Positions 18,150 to 28,266 of a stretch of 64,000 nucleotides of DNA are shown here, piece by piece (the first letter of the stretch is position 1; each line of letters begins with the position of its first letter). The DNA is from Erwinia endophytica (GTDB lineage: Bacteria > Pseudomonadota > Gammaproteobacteria > Enterobacterales > Enterobacteriaceae): contig NZ_RQVV01000016.1 in assembly GCF_009295515.1 (NCBI RefSeq), positions 19,195 through 83,194 on the forward strand, written 5' to 3'. Made by a program: the position numbers and the translations under genes. The notes beneath the pieces are model-generated. The model saw nothing but the letters and a program-made list of their open reading frames with translations. It was not told the origin of the DNA and searched no databases.

Positions 18150-20705
18150 TTGTACCTCTACATAGAGACACTGAAACAGAGACTGGATGCCATCAATCAA
18201 CTGCGCGTAGATCGCGCATTGGCTGCTATGGAACCCGCGTTCCAACAGGTTTACAGTCTGCTGCCAGCCTTATTACATTATCATCATCCGCTGATGCCGG
18301 GTTACCTTGAAGGTGACGTTCCACATGGCATCAGCTTTTACACGCCTGATGAAAGCCAGATAAAATATCTTAATGATTTAGAAAAGAAATCAAGATTAAG
18401 TGCCGCTGTCCCCCCCCCAGGAGAGATGCCGATCACGGGTGTCTACTCAATGGGCAGTACCTCTTCGGTTGGTCAAAACCTCACATCAGACCTTGATATC
18501 TGGGTCTGTCACCAGTCATGGCTGGATAATGAAGAACGCCTCTGCCTGCAGAAAAAATGTACTCTGTTGCAGAAGTGGTGTGCAACGATGGGGATGGAAG
18601 TCAGCTTCTTTCTGGTCGATGAAAACCGTTTTCGCCATAACGAAAGTGGGAGCCTGGGCGGTGAAGATTGTGGGTCCACCCAGCATATCCTGTTGCTGGA
18701 TGAATTCTACCGTACTGCGGTTCGTCTGGCTGGCAAGCGTATCCTGTGGAGCATGGTGCCTGGGGAAGAAGAAGAGCACTATGACGATTATGTGATGTCG
18801 CTGTATCAGAAGGGGGTGCTGACGCCGAACGAGTGGCTGGATCTTGGTGGTCTGGGCACACTCTCAGCTGAAGAGTATTTTGGGGCCAGCCTGTGGCAGT
18901 TGTATAAAAGCATTGATTCGCCGTATAAAGCCGTGCTGAAAACACTCCTGCTGGAAGCTTATTCCTGGGAATACCCCAAAACCAGTCTGTTGGCAATGGA
19001 CATTAAACAGCGCCTGCATGATGGCGAGATCGTGTCGTTCGGCCTCGATCCTTATTGCATGATGTTGGAAAGGGTGACGCATTATCTTACCCGCATTGAT
19101 GATCACGCCCGCCTCGATCTCGTTCGGCGCTGCTTTTATCTGAAAGTGTGCGAGAAGCTGTCGATGAATACCGGTGAATCCGGCTGGCGGCGTGAAATCC
19201 TCAGTCAACTGGTCAGAGAGTGGGGCTGGGATGCACAGCGCATTGAGATGCTGGATAGCCGCGCTGAATGGAAAATCGAACGTGTGCGCGAAGCGCATAA
19301 TGAACTGCTGGATGCGATGATGCAGAGTTATCGCAACCTGATCCGCTTCGCCCGTCGTAATAATCTGAGCGTCAGCGCCAGCCCGCAGGATATCGGCGTG
19401 TTAACGCGGAAACTCTATGCGGCGTTTGAAGCATTACCGGGTAAAGTCACTCTGGTTAATCCGCAGATATCCCCTGACCTGTCTGAACCGCATCTGACTT
19501 TTATTCACGTTCCACATGGTCGTGCGAATCGCGCCGGCTGGTATCTGTATAATCAGTCGCCTGATATGCAATCGATAATCAGTCATCAGCCGCTGGAATA
19601 TAACCGCTACCTTAATAAGCTGGTGGCGTGGGCGTGGTTTAATGGTCTGCTGACCAGCAAAACCCGCCTGCATATCAAAGGCAATGAAATTTGTGATTTA
19701 GCGCGACTGCAGGCGCTGGTGGCGGATGTTTCGCACCACTTTCCGCTGCGGTTGCCCGCCCCCACGCCGAAGGCGCTTTACAGCCCTTGCGAAATTCGGC
19801 ATCTGGCGATTATTGTCAATCTGGAGTATGACCCCACCGCGGTCTTCCGTAATCAGGTGGTACATTTTGATTTCCGTAAGCTGGACGTATTCAGCTTCGG
19901 TCAGCAACAGCAGTGCCTGATTGGTAGCATCGACCTGTTGTATCGTAACTCGTGGAATGAGGTGCGTACGTTACATTTCAATGGCGAACAGGCGATGACT
20001 GAAGGATTGAAAACCATTCTGGGCAAAATGCATCAGGATGCCGCGCCGCCGGATTCCGTTGAGGTGTTCTGCTATAGCCAGCATTTACGTGGGTTAATCC
20101 GTACCCGTGTTCAGCAACTGGTATCAGAGTGCATTGAACTGCGTCTTTCCAGCACGCGTCAGGAGCCCGGGCGCTTTAAAGCTGTGCGTGTGGCTGGGCA
20201 GACGTGGGGCCTGTTTTTTGAGCGGCTGAGTGTGTCGGTACAGAAGTTGGAAAATGCCGTAGAGTTCTACGGCGCTATTTCCAACAACAAGTTGCACGGG
20301 TTGTCGATCAAGGTGGAAACCGACCAGGCACGCCTGCCTGCGGTGGTGAATGGCTATGCCAGCGAGGGGATCATCCAGTTTTTCTTTGAAGACACTCAGG
20401 ACGACCACGGCTTTAATATCTACATCCTTGATGAAACCAACCGGGTAGAGATTTATCATCATTGTGAAGGGAGTAAAGAAGACCTGGTGCGTGACGTGAG
20501 CCGTTTCTATTCGTCTTCTCATGATCGCTTTACCTACGGCTCCAGCTTTATCAATTTCAATCTGCCGCAGTTTTACCAGATTGTGCAGGTAGATGGGCGT
20601 TTCCAGGTGATCCCTTTCCGTAGCGAGACCCTGACGCAACTGTGTGCTTCGGTGTCAGATAACGAGTCCAACACCGATTACGTCCAGCGCTACCAGATGC
20701 ATTAA
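18150..20705 (+). CDS. cyaA: Class I adenylate cyclase CyaA
   Basis: Makes cAMP from ATP. The 851-residue protein has an N-terminal nucleotidyltransferase domain with the GSTSSVGQN motif (102-110), S113 and the catalytic pair D114 and D116 in SDLDIWV, and a C-terminal regulatory domain (IIA-Glc-responsive in E. coli). The start is TTG at 18150, the rare codon also used in E. coli cyaA to limit expression. The N-terminus [12 protein letters not shown] is identical to E. coli. A run of nine C at 18410-18418 encodes Pro-Pro-Pro just before the catalytic motif. cyaY, normally convergent after cyaA, is missing. Confidence 0.98.
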   Translation: MYLYIETLKQRLDAINQLRVDRALAAMEPAFQQVYSLLPALLHYHHPLMPGYLEGDVPHGISFYTPDESQIKYLNDLEKKSRLSAAVPPPGEMPITGVYSMGSTSSVGQNLTSDLDIWVCHQSWLDNEERLCLQKKCTLLQKWCATMGMEVSFFLVDENRFRHNESGSLGGEDCGSTQHILLLDEFYRTAVRLAGKRILWSMVPGEEEEHYDDYVMSLYQKGVLTPNEWLDLGGLGTLSAEEYFGASLWQLYKSIDSPYKAVLKTLLLEAYSWEYPKTSLLAMDIKQRLHDGEIVSFGLDPYCMMLERVTHYLTRIDDHARLDLVRRCFYLKVCEKLSMNTGESGWRREILSQLVREWGWDAQRIEMLDSRAEWKIERVREAHNELLDAMMQSYRNLIRFARRNNLSVSASPQDIGVLTRKLYAAFEALPGKVTLVNPQISPDLSEPHLTFIHVPHGRANRAGWYLYNQSPDMQSIISHQPLEYNRYLNKLVAWAWFNGLLTSKTRLHIKGNEICDLARLQALVADVSHHFPLRLPAPTPKALYSPCEIRHLAIIVNLEYDPTAVFRNQVVHFDFRKLDVFSFGQQQQCLIGSIDLLYRNSWNEVRTLHFNGEQAMTEGLKTILGKMHQDAAPPDSVEVFCYSQHLRGLIRTRVQQLVSECIELRLSSTRQEPGRFKAVRVAGQTWGLFFERLSVSVQKLENAVEFYGAISNNKLHGLSIKVETDQARLPAVVNGYASEGIIQFFFEDTQDDHGFNIYILDETNRVEIYHHCEGSKEDLVRDVSRFYSSSHDRFTYGSSFINFNLPQFYQIVQVDGRFQVIPFRSETLTQLCASVSDNESNTDYVQRYQMH

Positions 20706-20739
20706 TAGCGCTCAGGTGACTGTGGACGATGAGGTGCGG

Positions 20740-20760
20740 AGTGGGCTACCCACTTTCCTT
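20740..20760 (+). terminator. Possible weak terminator after cyaA
   Basis: AGTGGG (20740-20745), CTA, and CCCACT (20749-20754) form a 6-bp stem followed by TTCCTT. The loop is only three bases and the tract is interrupted, so confidence is low. Confidence 0.35.
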
Positions 20761-20851
20761 TCTGCGAGATGCGATCATTTTTTCCTGTTGCTTTTAGCAC
20801 TTCACCTGCGATGATAGGCAATCAACAGGTATCAATTGAGTAGAATAAGCA

Positions 20852-21052
20852 ATGAACAAAGTGATTTGCCAGATGGCGCTGGCGCTGGCTGTCGCCAGTC
20901 TGGTGGGATGCGGATTGAAAGGGCCTTTGTATTTTCCGCCACCGGAACAACCGAAGCAACAAACTCCACCAGTGACCAAATCAGCGACCAATAAAGAGCC
21001 GCAGTCGACAACAACTGTCACCGGTTCTTCGGGCGAACAATCAGCTCAGTAA
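20852..21052 (+). CDS. lptM: LPS-assembly lipoprotein LptM (YifL)
   Basis: Small outer-membrane lipoprotein that assists oxidative maturation of the LptDE translocon. The 66 residues include a signal peptide with the lipobox LVGC, where C20 is the lipidated residue, followed by the family signature [10 protein letters not shown] and a low-complexity Gln/Pro/Thr tail. It stands at the head of the lptM-dapF-yigA-xerC-yigB-uvrD cluster. In E. coli the divergent gene upstream is cyaY; here only 146 bp separate it from cyaA. Confidence 0.93.
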   Translation: MNKVICQMALALAVASLVGCGLKGPLYFPPPEQPKQQTPPVTKSATNKEPQSTTTVTGSSGEQSAQ

Positions 21053-21078
21053 CTATGGCGCACCCATTGGAGCTAAAA

Positions 21079-21903
21079 ATGCAGTTCTCCAAAATGCACG
21101 GTTTGGGCAATGACTTTATGGTGGTCGATGCCGTGACGCAAAACGTCTATTTTTCTCCTGAATTGATCCGTCGCCTGGCGGACCGATATCAGGGGGTAGG
21201 TTTTGATCAACTGTTGCTTGTTGAACCACCGTACGATCCTGACCTCGATTTTCATTATCGTATTTTTAATGCAGATGGCAGCGAAGTCGCTCAGTGTGGC
21301 AATGGCGCGCGTTGTTTCGCCCGTTTTGTCCGGCTGAAAGGGTTAACCAATAAAAGTGATATTCGCGTCAGTACTCAGACTGGCCGTATGGTGCTCACTG
21401 TCACCCCGGATGAACTGGTGTGTGTGAACATGGGCGAGCCGAACTTCGAACCTCAGCAGGTGCCGTTTCGCGCCAACAAAGCCGAAAACATCTATTTGAT
21501 GCGTGCAGCCGAACAGACGGTGATGTGTGGGGTCGTCTCAATGGGTAACCCACATTGCGTGTTGCAAGTGGAAAGTGTCAAAACCGCGTTGGTGGAATCG
21601 CTCGGCCCAGTTCTGGAAAGTCACGAGCGTTTCCCGGAGCGGGTGAATGTTGGTTTTATGGAAGTCGTTAGCCGCGAGCACATTCGCCTGCGCGTTTATG
21701 AGCGTGGTGCGGGTGAAACCCTGGCTTGTGGTAGCGGAGCCTGCGCTGCCGTGGCGGTCGGGATCCAGCAACAGCTGCTGGCGGAAAAAGTGCGTGTCGA
21801 CCTGCCCGGCGGCAGCTTAAATATTGCCTGGAAAGGCCCGGGGCATCCGTTGTATATGACCGGTCCTGCTACTCACGTTTATGACGGATTTATTCATTTA
21901 TGA
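21079..21903 (+). CDS. dapF: Diaminopimelate epimerase DapF
   Basis: Interconverts LL- and meso-diaminopimelate for lysine and peptidoglycan. The 274 residues equal the E. coli length. The two catalytic cysteines are C73 (AQCGNGARC) and the one in LACGSGACA (equivalent to C217). The start is ATG 21079 ([13 protein letters not shown]), preceded by GGAG. The upstream in-frame ATG at 21055 lies two bases after lptM and would add eight non-conserved residues. Confidence 0.97.
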   Translation: MQFSKMHGLGNDFMVVDAVTQNVYFSPELIRRLADRYQGVGFDQLLLVEPPYDPDLDFHYRIFNADGSEVAQCGNGARCFARFVRLKGLTNKSDIRVSTQTGRMVLTVTPDELVCVNMGEPNFEPQQVPFRANKAENIYLMRAAEQTVMCGVVSMGNPHCVLQVESVKTALVESLGPVLESHERFPERVNVGFMEVVSREHIRLRVYERGAGETLACGSGACAAVAVGIQQQLLAEKVRVDLPGGSLNIAWKGPGHPLYMTGPATHVYDGFIHL

Positions 21904-22604
21904 AAAATGTCGGAGAACAACAGGCGACCAGCGACCTGCTGGATGATCGTGCAGTCAGCGATTACCTGCTGCAAAATCCGGACTTCTTTATTCGCAATGC
22001 CCGCCAGGTCGAGCAAATGCAGGTACCGCATCCGATCCGTGGAACGGTTTCTCTGGTGGAATGGCAACTGAGTCGTCAGCGCAATCAGATCACCCAGTTG
22101 GAAGAAGAGATAACCTTGCTGATGGAGCAGGCCAGCGCCAATCAGCAACTGTTCGATCGCTTGTTAATGCTACAGTCCCACCTTGCGTCAGCCTCCAGCC
22201 TGCATGACATGCTGAACCGCCTGCACCGCTGGGCGCGTGAGTTGGGTCTGGCCGGTGCGAATGTGCGTTTATTCAGCGAAAAGTGGCGTATTGGCGCGCC
22301 TTCGGACTTCACACAACTGGCATTGTCGCACCAGGCTTTTGAGCCCATCCGCATTCAGCGTTTGGGGAAACAGCATCATTATCTTGGCAGTCTGAACGGT
22401 CCTGAGTTGCTACTGCTGTTGCCTCAGGCGAAAGCTATCGGCTCGGTTGCTCTGTCGCTGATGGGGGAGCAGGGCGAGCTCGGCGTATTGATCTTCAGCA
22501 GCCGTGATAAGCAACATTATCAATCCGGCATGGGTACGGTGCTGCTGCAGTATTTGTCACAAATGCTGCCAGAACTTTTGCAGCGCTGGATTGAGCGCGC
22601 ATGA
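21900..22604 (+). CDS. yigA: DUF484 family protein YigA
   Basis: Uncharacterised GAF-like protein of 234 residues. A helical N-terminus with the YLLQNPDFF signature near 20-30 comes first, then a coiled coil (about 55-85) and a GAF-type domain to the end. It overlaps dapF (ATGA 21900-21903) and xerC (ATGA 22601-22604) by four bases each, so its expression is coupled to XerC. Its constant place before xerC suggests, but does not prove, a link to chromosome maintenance. Confidence 0.93.
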   Translation: MKNVGEQQATSDLLDDRAVSDYLLQNPDFFIRNARQVEQMQVPHPIRGTVSLVEWQLSRQRNQITQLEEEITLLMEQASANQQLFDRLLMLQSHLASASSLHDMLNRLHRWARELGLAGANVRLFSEKWRIGAPSDFTQLALSHQAFEPIRIQRLGKQHHYLGSLNGPELLLLLPQAKAIGSVALSLMGEQGELGVLIFSSRDKQHYQSGMGTVLLQYLSQMLPELLQRWIERA

Positions 22605-23509
22605 ACAACGATTCCCCTCTACAGTCAGCCGTCGAGGGCTTTTTGCGTTATCTGAAGGTAGAACGCCAGCTCAGTCCGCTGACGCAGATCAATTATCAGC
22701 GTCAGCTTAGCGCCTGTGTCCTGCTGCTGACGGAGATGAAACTTTCAGGCTGGGATAAACTGGATGCGGCTCAGGTTCGCTCGCTCGCAGCTCGCAGTCG
22801 CCGTGCCGGGTTAAAACCTGCCAGCCTTGCATTACGTCTCTCCGCTTTACGTAGTTTCCTGGACTGGCAGATGAGTCAGGGAATGTTAAAGGCGAATCCA
22901 GCGAAGGGGATCGCCACGCCACGTGCGCCACGCCATTTACCGAAAAATATCGATGTCGATGAGGTTGATCGCCTGCTGGAGATCGACCTCAATGATCCGC
23001 TGGCGGTGCGCGATCGGGCCATGTTGGAGATTATGTACGGTGCGGGTCTGCGTTTGTCTGAGCTGGTTGGGATAGATACGGGCCATCTTGACCTTGCTTC
23101 CGGCGAAGTGTGGGTTATGGGGAAAGGCAGCAAAGAGCGCCGTTTGCCTATGGGCCGCACGGCGGTACTGTGGATGGAGCACTGGCTGGAAATGCGTGAG
23201 CTGTTTGCACCGGAAGACCATGCCGTGTTTCTCTCGAAACAGGGAAAACGCATCTCGGCCCGCAACGTGCAGAAGCGCTTTGCCGAGTGGGGAGTTAAGC
23301 AGGGGGTTTCCAGCCATATTCATCCTCATAAATTGCGTCACTCCTTTGCCACTCATATGCTGGAATCCAGCGGTGATCTGCGTGCTGTACAGGAATTGTT
23401 GGGCCACGCCAATCTTAGTACCACACAAATTTATACCCATCTTGACTTCCAACACCTGGCGTCGGTTTACGATGCTGCCCATCCCCGTGCCAAACGAGGA
23501 AAATCCTGA
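22601..23509 (+). CDS. xerC: Site-specific tyrosine recombinase XerC
   Basis: With XerD resolves chromosome dimers at dif. The 302-residue protein comprises an N-terminal SAM-like DNA-binding domain and a C-terminal catalytic domain. The full active-site set is visible: R151, K175, H243, R246, H269 and nucleophile Y278, each three positions beyond the E. coli numbering. It is translationally coupled to yigA and overlaps the yigB start by one base. Confidence 0.98.
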   Translation: MNNDSPLQSAVEGFLRYLKVERQLSPLTQINYQRQLSACVLLLTEMKLSGWDKLDAAQVRSLAARSRRAGLKPASLALRLSALRSFLDWQMSQGMLKANPAKGIATPRAPRHLPKNIDVDEVDRLLEIDLNDPLAVRDRAMLEIMYGAGLRLSELVGIDTGHLDLASGEVWVMGKGSKERRLPMGRTAVLWMEHWLEMRELFAPEDHAVFLSKQGKRISARNVQKRFAEWGVKQGVSSHIHPHKLRHSFATHMLESSGDLRAVQELLGHANLSTTQIYTHLDFQHLASVYDAAHPRAKRGKS

Positions 23510-24225
23510 TGCGTTTTTATCGTCCACTGCGCCCGATCGCGGCGATGACCTTTGACCTGGATGACACGCTGTACGACAACCGTCCCGTTATCCGTCGCAC
23601 TGCCCAAAAATCCCATGCCTTCCTGCAGTCGTATCATCCGTTGTTGCGCCAGTTCAGCGTTGAGCAGTATCAACAACTGCGCGACAGCCTGCTCAAACAG
23701 GAACCTGATATTTATCATGACGTCAGTGAATGGCGTCGCCGAGCCGTCGAACTGGCGATGCGCAATGTGGGTCTCAACGAAGATGAAGCTGGGGAAGGAT
23801 CGCGTGCGGTGATGGCGGAGTTTGCTTACTGGCGTAGCCAGGTCGAGGTGCCGGATGAGACACATAGCACGCTCGCCATGCTGGCAGAACGTATCCCGCT
23901 GGTGGTTATCACCAATGGTAATGCCGAACCTCACCTGTTCGGTCTGGATAAATATTTCAAATTTATCCTGCGAGCCGGGCCTGATGGCCGGGCTAAACCG
24001 TATCACGATATGTATCATCTGGCGGCCCAAAACCTCGGTTTGCCGCTGGAGAACATTTTGCATATTGGCGATGACCTGACCACAGATGTCGCGGGATCGG
24101 TGCGTTGCGGCATGCAATCCTGCTGGATCAATCTGTGTGCAGGCAACTTGATGCATATCGCCGACAGTCGCCTGTTGCCAGATTTAGAAATTTCCCGGTT
24201 GGCATCGCTGACCGCGCTGGTATAA
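23509..24225 (+). CDS. yigB: HAD-family phosphatase YigB
   Basis: Cytosolic phosphatase, active on FMN and sugar phosphates in E. coli. The 238-residue protein has HAD motif I (FDLDDTLYD) with D16 and D18, motif II (VITNGN), the K of motif III (RAKPYHDMY), and motif IV (HIGDDLTTD). It starts at the last base of xerC. The LexA-box promoter of uvrD begins immediately after its stop. Confidence 0.95.
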   Translation: MRFYRPLRPIAAMTFDLDDTLYDNRPVIRRTAQKSHAFLQSYHPLLRQFSVEQYQQLRDSLLKQEPDIYHDVSEWRRRAVELAMRNVGLNEDEAGEGSRAVMAEFAYWRSQVEVPDETHSTLAMLAERIPLVVITNGNAEPHLFGLDKYFKFILRAGPDGRAKPYHDMYHLAAQNLGLPLENILHIGDDLTTDVAGSVRCGMQSCWINLCAGNLMHIADSRLLPDLEISRLASLTALV

Positions 24226-24229
24226 TAAG

Positions 24230-24245
24230 CTGGTTAAATATCCAG
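24230..24245 (+). promoter_or_regulatory. LexA (SOS) box upstream of uvrD
   Basis: CTGGTTAAATATCCAG is CTG-N10-CAG with an AT-rich centre, the LexA operator form. It sits 36 bp before the uvrD start, as in SOS-induced E. coli uvrD. A TATAAT at 24221-24226, overlapping the yigB stop, may be part of the repressed promoter. Confidence 0.88.
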
Positions 24246-24246
24246 T

Positions 24247-24270
24247 GGAGCGCCAGACGCTCCCCTTTCC
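24247..24270 (+). terminator. Attenuator-like hairpin in the uvrD leader
   Basis: GGAGCG (24247-24252) and CGCTCC (24258-24263) with a 5-base loop are followed by CCTTTCC. It lies between the LexA box and the start codon. E. coli uvrD is reported to have a leader terminator in the same place. The T tract is poor, so it would be partial. Confidence 0.5.
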
Positions 24271-24281
24271 TGACGGTGCTT

Positions 24282-26444
24282 ATGGACGTTTCTGATCTGC
24301 TCGACAGCTTAAATGACAAACAACGCGAAGCCGTTGCCGCGCCGCGCCGTAATATGCTGGTACTGGCTGGAGCGGGGAGCGGGAAAACCCGCGTTTTGGT
24401 GCACCGGATTGCCTGGTTGCTGGCGGTAGAGAACTGTTCGCCTTATTCAATAGTGGCCGTGACTTTTACCAATAAGGCCGCCGCAGAGATGCGGCATCGT
24501 ATTGAGCAACTGGTTGGCACCAGCCAGGGCGGCATGTGGATTGGGACTTTTCACGGACTGGCTCATCGTTTGTTACGCGCGCATCATCTTGATGCCAATT
24601 TGCCGCAGGATTTCCAGATTTTGGACGGTGAAGATCAACAGCGTCTCCTGAAACGTTTGATTAAGGCCATGAATCTGGATGAGAAGCAGTGGCCAGCCCG
24701 ACAGGCCATGTGGTACATCAATGGTAAGAAAGATGAAGGGTTGCGGCCGAAACATATCGAGAGTTACGGCAACCCCGTTGAGCAAACATGGCTGAGGATT
24801 TACCAGGCCTACCAGGAAGCTTGTGACCGGGCGGGGTTAGTGGATTTTGCCGAGCTATTGCTGCGAGCACATGAATTGTGGCTGAATAAACCTCATATTC
24901 TCAATCACTACCGCGAACGCTTCAGCAATATTCTGGTGGACGAGTTTCAGGACACCAATAATATCCAGTATGCATGGATTAGAATGCTGGCGGGTGACAC
25001 TGGCAACGTCATGATTGTTGGGGATGATGACCAGTCGATCTATGGCTGGCGTGGTGCGCAGGTGGAAAACATTCAGCGTTTCCTCAACGATTTCAGCGGT
25101 GCTGAAACTATTCGTCTGGAACAAAACTATCGCTCCACCAACAATATCCTTAAAGCGGCTAACGCCCTGATCGCCAACAATAACGGACGACTGGGTAAAG
25201 AGCTGTGGACCGATGGTGTCGACGGTGAGCCGATCGCTATTTATTGCGCGTTTAATGAGCTGGATGAAGCCCGTTTTGTGGTCAGCCGCATCAAAGCATG
25301 GATGGAAAACGGTGGGGCGCTGAATGACTGTGCAATACTCTATCGTAGCAATGCTCAGTCGCGCGTGCTGGAAGAAGCGTTGCTGCAAACCAACCTGCCT
25401 TACCGCATCTATGGCGGTATGCGTTTCTTCGAGCGCCAGGAAATCAAGGATGCACTGGCTTATCTGCGTCTGATTGCCAACCGTAATGACGATGCCGCTT
25501 TTGAGCGCGTGGTGAATACGCCGACACGTGGCATTGGTGATCGCACGCTGGATGTGGTGCGGCAAACGGCCCGTGAGCGCCAACTGACATTGTGGCAAAC
25601 CACGCGTGCGTTGTTGCAGGAAAAAGCATTAGCGGGTCGCGCAGCTTCCGCGTTGCAGCGTTTTATCGAACTGGTGGACTCGTTAGCGCAGGAAACCAGC
25701 GAGCTGCCACTGCATGTTCAGACTGATCGGGTGATTAAAGACTCAGGCTTGTGGCTGATGTACGAGCAGGAGAAGGGAGAGAAAGGCCAGGCACGCATTG
25801 AAAACCTTGAAGAACTGGTCAATGCCACCCGGCAGTACAGCTATCAGGATGAAGAGGAAGATTTGCTGCCGTTGCAGGCTTTCCTGGCGCATGCTGCGCT
25901 GGAGGCCGGCGAAGGCCAGGCGGATAAGTGGCAGGATGCGGTGCAGTTGATGACCATGCATGCAGCGAAAGGTCTCGAATTTATGCAGGTGTTTATCGTC
26001 GGCATGGAAGAAGGCATGTTTCCGAGTCAGATGTCGCTGGAGGAAGGGGGAAGGCTGGAGGAAGAGCGGCGTCTTGCCTATGTCGGCGTGACGCGCGCGA
26101 TGCAGAAGTTGACCCTGACCTATGCTGAAACGCGTCGCCTGTATGGCAAAGAGGTGTATCACCGTCCCTCGCGCTTTGTCGGCGAACTGCCAGAGGCGTG
26201 TGTGGAAGAAGTACGACTACGCGCCAGCGTTACTCGTCCGGTCAGCCACCAGCGAATGGGGACCCCCATCACCCAGAACGACAGCGGTTTCGCTCTTGGG
26301 CAGCGCGTACGCCATGCCAAGTTTGGCGAAGGCACGGTCGTTAATCTGGAAGGCAGCGGCGAACATAGTCGTTTGCAGGTCGCCTTCCAGGGACAGGGGA
26401 TCAAATGGCTGGTCGCTGCTTACGCGAAGCTGGAAACGGTATGA
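24282..26444 (+). CDS. uvrD: DNA helicase II UvrD
   Basis: SF1A 3'-5' helicase of nucleotide excision and mismatch repair. The start is ATG 24282 (MDVSDLLDSL), giving 720 residues as in E. coli. In-frame ATGs further upstream, such as 24105, would overlap yigB. Walker A is AGAGSGKT (29-36, K35), followed by the DEFQD box, motif III (DDDQSIYGWRGA), and the C-terminal Tudor-like tail. The region of residues 557-570 reads MTMHAAKGLEFMQV. E. coli UvrD and Rep, and Bacillus PcrA, have Pro where this protein has M568. The rest of the protein is strongly conserved and intact. Confidence 0.97.
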   Translation: MDVSDLLDSLNDKQREAVAAPRRNMLVLAGAGSGKTRVLVHRIAWLLAVENCSPYSIVAVTFTNKAAAEMRHRIEQLVGTSQGGMWIGTFHGLAHRLLRAHHLDANLPQDFQILDGEDQQRLLKRLIKAMNLDEKQWPARQAMWYINGKKDEGLRPKHIESYGNPVEQTWLRIYQAYQEACDRAGLVDFAELLLRAHELWLNKPHILNHYRERFSNILVDEFQDTNNIQYAWIRMLAGDTGNVMIVGDDDQSIYGWRGAQVENIQRFLNDFSGAETIRLEQNYRSTNNILKAANALIANNNGRLGKELWTDGVDGEPIAIYCAFNELDEARFVVSRIKAWMENGGALNDCAILYRSNAQSRVLEEALLQTNLPYRIYGGMRFFERQEIKDALAYLRLIANRNDDAAFERVVNTPTRGIGDRTLDVVRQTARERQLTLWQTTRALLQEKALAGRAASALQRFIELVDSLAQETSELPLHVQTDRVIKDSGLWLMYEQEKGEKGQARIENLEELVNATRQYSYQDEEEDLLPLQAFLAHAALEAGEGQADKWQDAVQLMTMHAAKGLEFMQVFIVGMEEGMFPSQMSLEEGGRLEEERRLAYVGVTRAMQKLTLTYAETRRLYGKEVYHRPSRFVGELPEACVEEVRLRASVTRPVSHQRMGTPITQNDSGFALGQRVRHAKFGEGTVVNLEGSGEHSRLQVAFQGQGIKWLVAAYAKLETV

Positions 26445-26454
26445 TGCTGTATGG

Positions 26455-26928
26455 TTACCATGCGTAACGGTCGCCGGGGTGCGCGCGGGCATACCAGGCC
26501 ATGACTTTATCCGTATCTGCGCCGCCTTCCGGTGGTGCCCAGGACATGCAATCATCTTCTACCAGCGCCTGATAAGGGCCGCGTTTTACTTCAAAAATTA
26601 CCCCACCTTCATCCAGTGATAGTACGGCATGCCAGGTAAAGGCGGGTATTTCTTGTAACAAAACCGTTTCGCCCAGCACGGTGCGGTGGGTTACTTCGCC
26701 AGTGTCACTAAACTGTAGCAGCACAAAACGGCCCTTCAGGGGCGTGAGCAACTCCCAGGTTTGTGGATGGCGGTGAGGGCGAATGTAAGTGCCTGGTTCC
26801 ATCGCGATGGCCAGACGCTGTACCGGATCGCTGAGCTCTTCATGCAGGGTGCGGTGCGAACGCAGGCGGGCTACGCTGGCAGCCTGTTGGCTCATGTTGA
26901 CCAGGTCGGAATGGGTGAGTTGTTTCAT
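26455..26928 (-). CDS. WbuC-family cupin-fold metalloprotein
   Basis: 157-residue single-domain cupin of the WbuC family, whose members are often found in O-antigen clusters and whose function is unknown. Candidate metal ligands are H52, H54 and E59 in PHRHPQTWE and H100 in TWH. Typical WbuC stretches are RLAIAMEPGTYIRPHRH and FEVKRGPYQ. It converges with uvrD (10 bp apart) and diverges from the corA leader. E. coli K-12 has no such gene here. The family assignment is good, but the role cannot be read from the sequence. Confidence 0.8.
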   Translation of the reverse strand: MKQLTHSDLVNMSQQAASVARLRSHRTLHEELSDPVQRLAIAMEPGTYIRPHRHPQTWELLTPLKGRFVLLQFSDTGEVTHRTVLGETVLLQEIPAFTWHAVLSLDEGGVIFEVKRGPYQALVEDDCMSWAPPEGGADTDKVMAWYARAHPGDRYAW

Positions 26929-27016
26929 TCGAATCCTTATTATCCGGGGTTGCTGTTGACGCCATTTTCAGCACAGCGTAACATGCGCGCACCATTACCC
27001 TAAGAGGACATTTGCC

Positions 27017-27076
27017 TTGGACACACCCAGTAGATACTGGCTTATTGACCTGGATACCACCAGGTACAACTCCTAA
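27017..27076 (+). CDS. corL: CorL-like leader peptide of corA
   Basis: 19-codon frame, start TTG 27017, with AAGAGG at 27002-27007 as ribosome site. The product contains DTPSRYWLIDL and ends RYNS. It lies in the long corA leader. In Salmonella, translation of a short corL frame controls Rho-dependent termination within the corA leader; I infer the same here from position and a good ribosome site. The TTG start makes this less certain. Confidence 0.6.
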   Translation: MDTPSRYWLIDLDTTRYNS

Positions 27077-27102
27077 GGCTATCCTTCTCAGCCGATAGCC
27101 TT
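27075..27102 (+). promoter_or_regulatory. Leader RNA hairpin after corL
   Basis: AAGGCTATC directly after the corL stop pairs with GATAGCCTT downstream (9-bp stem). Ribosomes finishing corL would reach into the 5' arm, so its folding can depend on corL translation. There is no T tract, which agrees with Rho-type rather than intrinsic control. Confidence 0.55.
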
Positions 27103-27214
27103 CGTGGTTGTTGGCGCTCCGCTTTTGTGCCGCACTGAGTCATATCGACCGAAACGTCCCCGTTTCCTGTGTTCAAGCGCCAGTCCCATGTTACTGTGAT
27201 TTGGGAGTACAGCT

Positions 27215-28168
27215 ATGCTGAGTGCATTTAAACTTGATCACTGTCGCCTGACTCGTCTTGAGCTGGAAGAACCTACCGATGAATTGGTCAGTTCAGTTTG
27301 GGTTGATCTGATTGAGCCGGAAGAAAATGAGCGCGATCGTGTTCAGAACGAGCTGGGTCAGAGTTTAGCGACGCGTCCTGAACTGGAAGATATTGAGGCA
27401 TCAGCCCGTTTCTTCGAAGATGAAGATGGCCTGCATATCCACTCCTTTTTCTTCTATGAAGATGCGGACGATCACGCCGGTAACTCCACAGTGGCCTTTA
27501 CCATCCGTGAAGGCCGCCTTTATACCCTGCGTGAGCGCGAACTGCCGGCATTCCGCCTTTATCGTATGCGTGCGCGTAATCAGGTATTGATCGACGGCAA
27601 TGCTTATGAACTGTTGCTGGATCTGTTCGAAACTAAAATTGAACAGTTGGCGGATGAAATCGAGAATATCTACAGCGATCTGGAAAAGCTCAGTCGGGTC
27701 ATTATGGAAGGTCAACAGGGCGATGAATTTGACGCTGCGCTGTCGACACTGGCGGAACTGGAAGATATTGGCTGGAAGGTTCGTCTGTGTTTGATGGATA
27801 CTCAGCGAGCGCTCAATTTCCTGGTGCGTAAGGCGCGTCTGCCCGCTAACCAACTGGAGCAGGCACGGGAAATCCTGCGCGATATTGAGTCGCTGTTGCC
27901 GCATAATGAATCACTGTTCCAGAAGGTAAACTTCCTGATGCAGGCGGCGATGGGCTTTATCAACATTGAGCAGAACCGCATTATCAAAATTTTCTCCGTG
28001 GTCTCGGTGGTGTTCCTGCCGCCAACGTTGGTGGCCTCCAGCTATGGGATGAACTTTGAGTTTATGCCGGAGCTGAAGTGGAGCTTTGGTTATCCTGCCG
28101 CCATCGGTCTGATGATCCTCGCGGGTCTGGCACCTTATGCTTACTTTAAGCGTAAGAACTGGCTGTAA
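27215..28168 (+). CDS. corA: Magnesium/cobalt transporter CorA
   Basis: Pentameric inner-membrane Mg2+ channel. The 317-residue protein has a large cytosolic N-terminal domain with long helices (about 130-255), two C-terminal transmembrane helices, and the selectivity motif GMN at 278-280 ([12 protein letters not shown]) between them. The basic KRKNWL tail is identical to E. coli. The start is ATG 27215, behind GGGAG. A leader of about 200 bp with a corL-like frame precedes it, so expression probably responds to Mg2+ through the leader. Confidence 0.98.
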   Translation: MLSAFKLDHCRLTRLELEEPTDELVSSVWVDLIEPEENERDRVQNELGQSLATRPELEDIEASARFFEDEDGLHIHSFFFYEDADDHAGNSTVAFTIREGRLYTLRERELPAFRLYRMRARNQVLIDGNAYELLLDLFETKIEQLADEIENIYSDLEKLSRVIMEGQQGDEFDAALSTLAELEDIGWKVRLCLMDTQRALNFLVRKARLPANQLEQAREILRDIESLLPHNESLFQKVNFLMQAAMGFINIEQNRIIKIFSVVSVVFLPPTLVASSYGMNFEFMPELKWSFGYPAAIGLMILAGLAPYAYFKRKNWL

Positions 28169-28266
28169 GTCTTCACCGCTCTCAACCCGACGGGCGGTGA
28201 ACGCCGATCCGACATAAAACCTTTCGTGCCATGGACGGCGACAGGTGGACTATCCGCCAGTCAGAT

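Noticed and set aside
24855..25598. 247-codon minus-strand frame inside uvrD
   Set aside because: Shadow of uvrD; no support for antisense coding.
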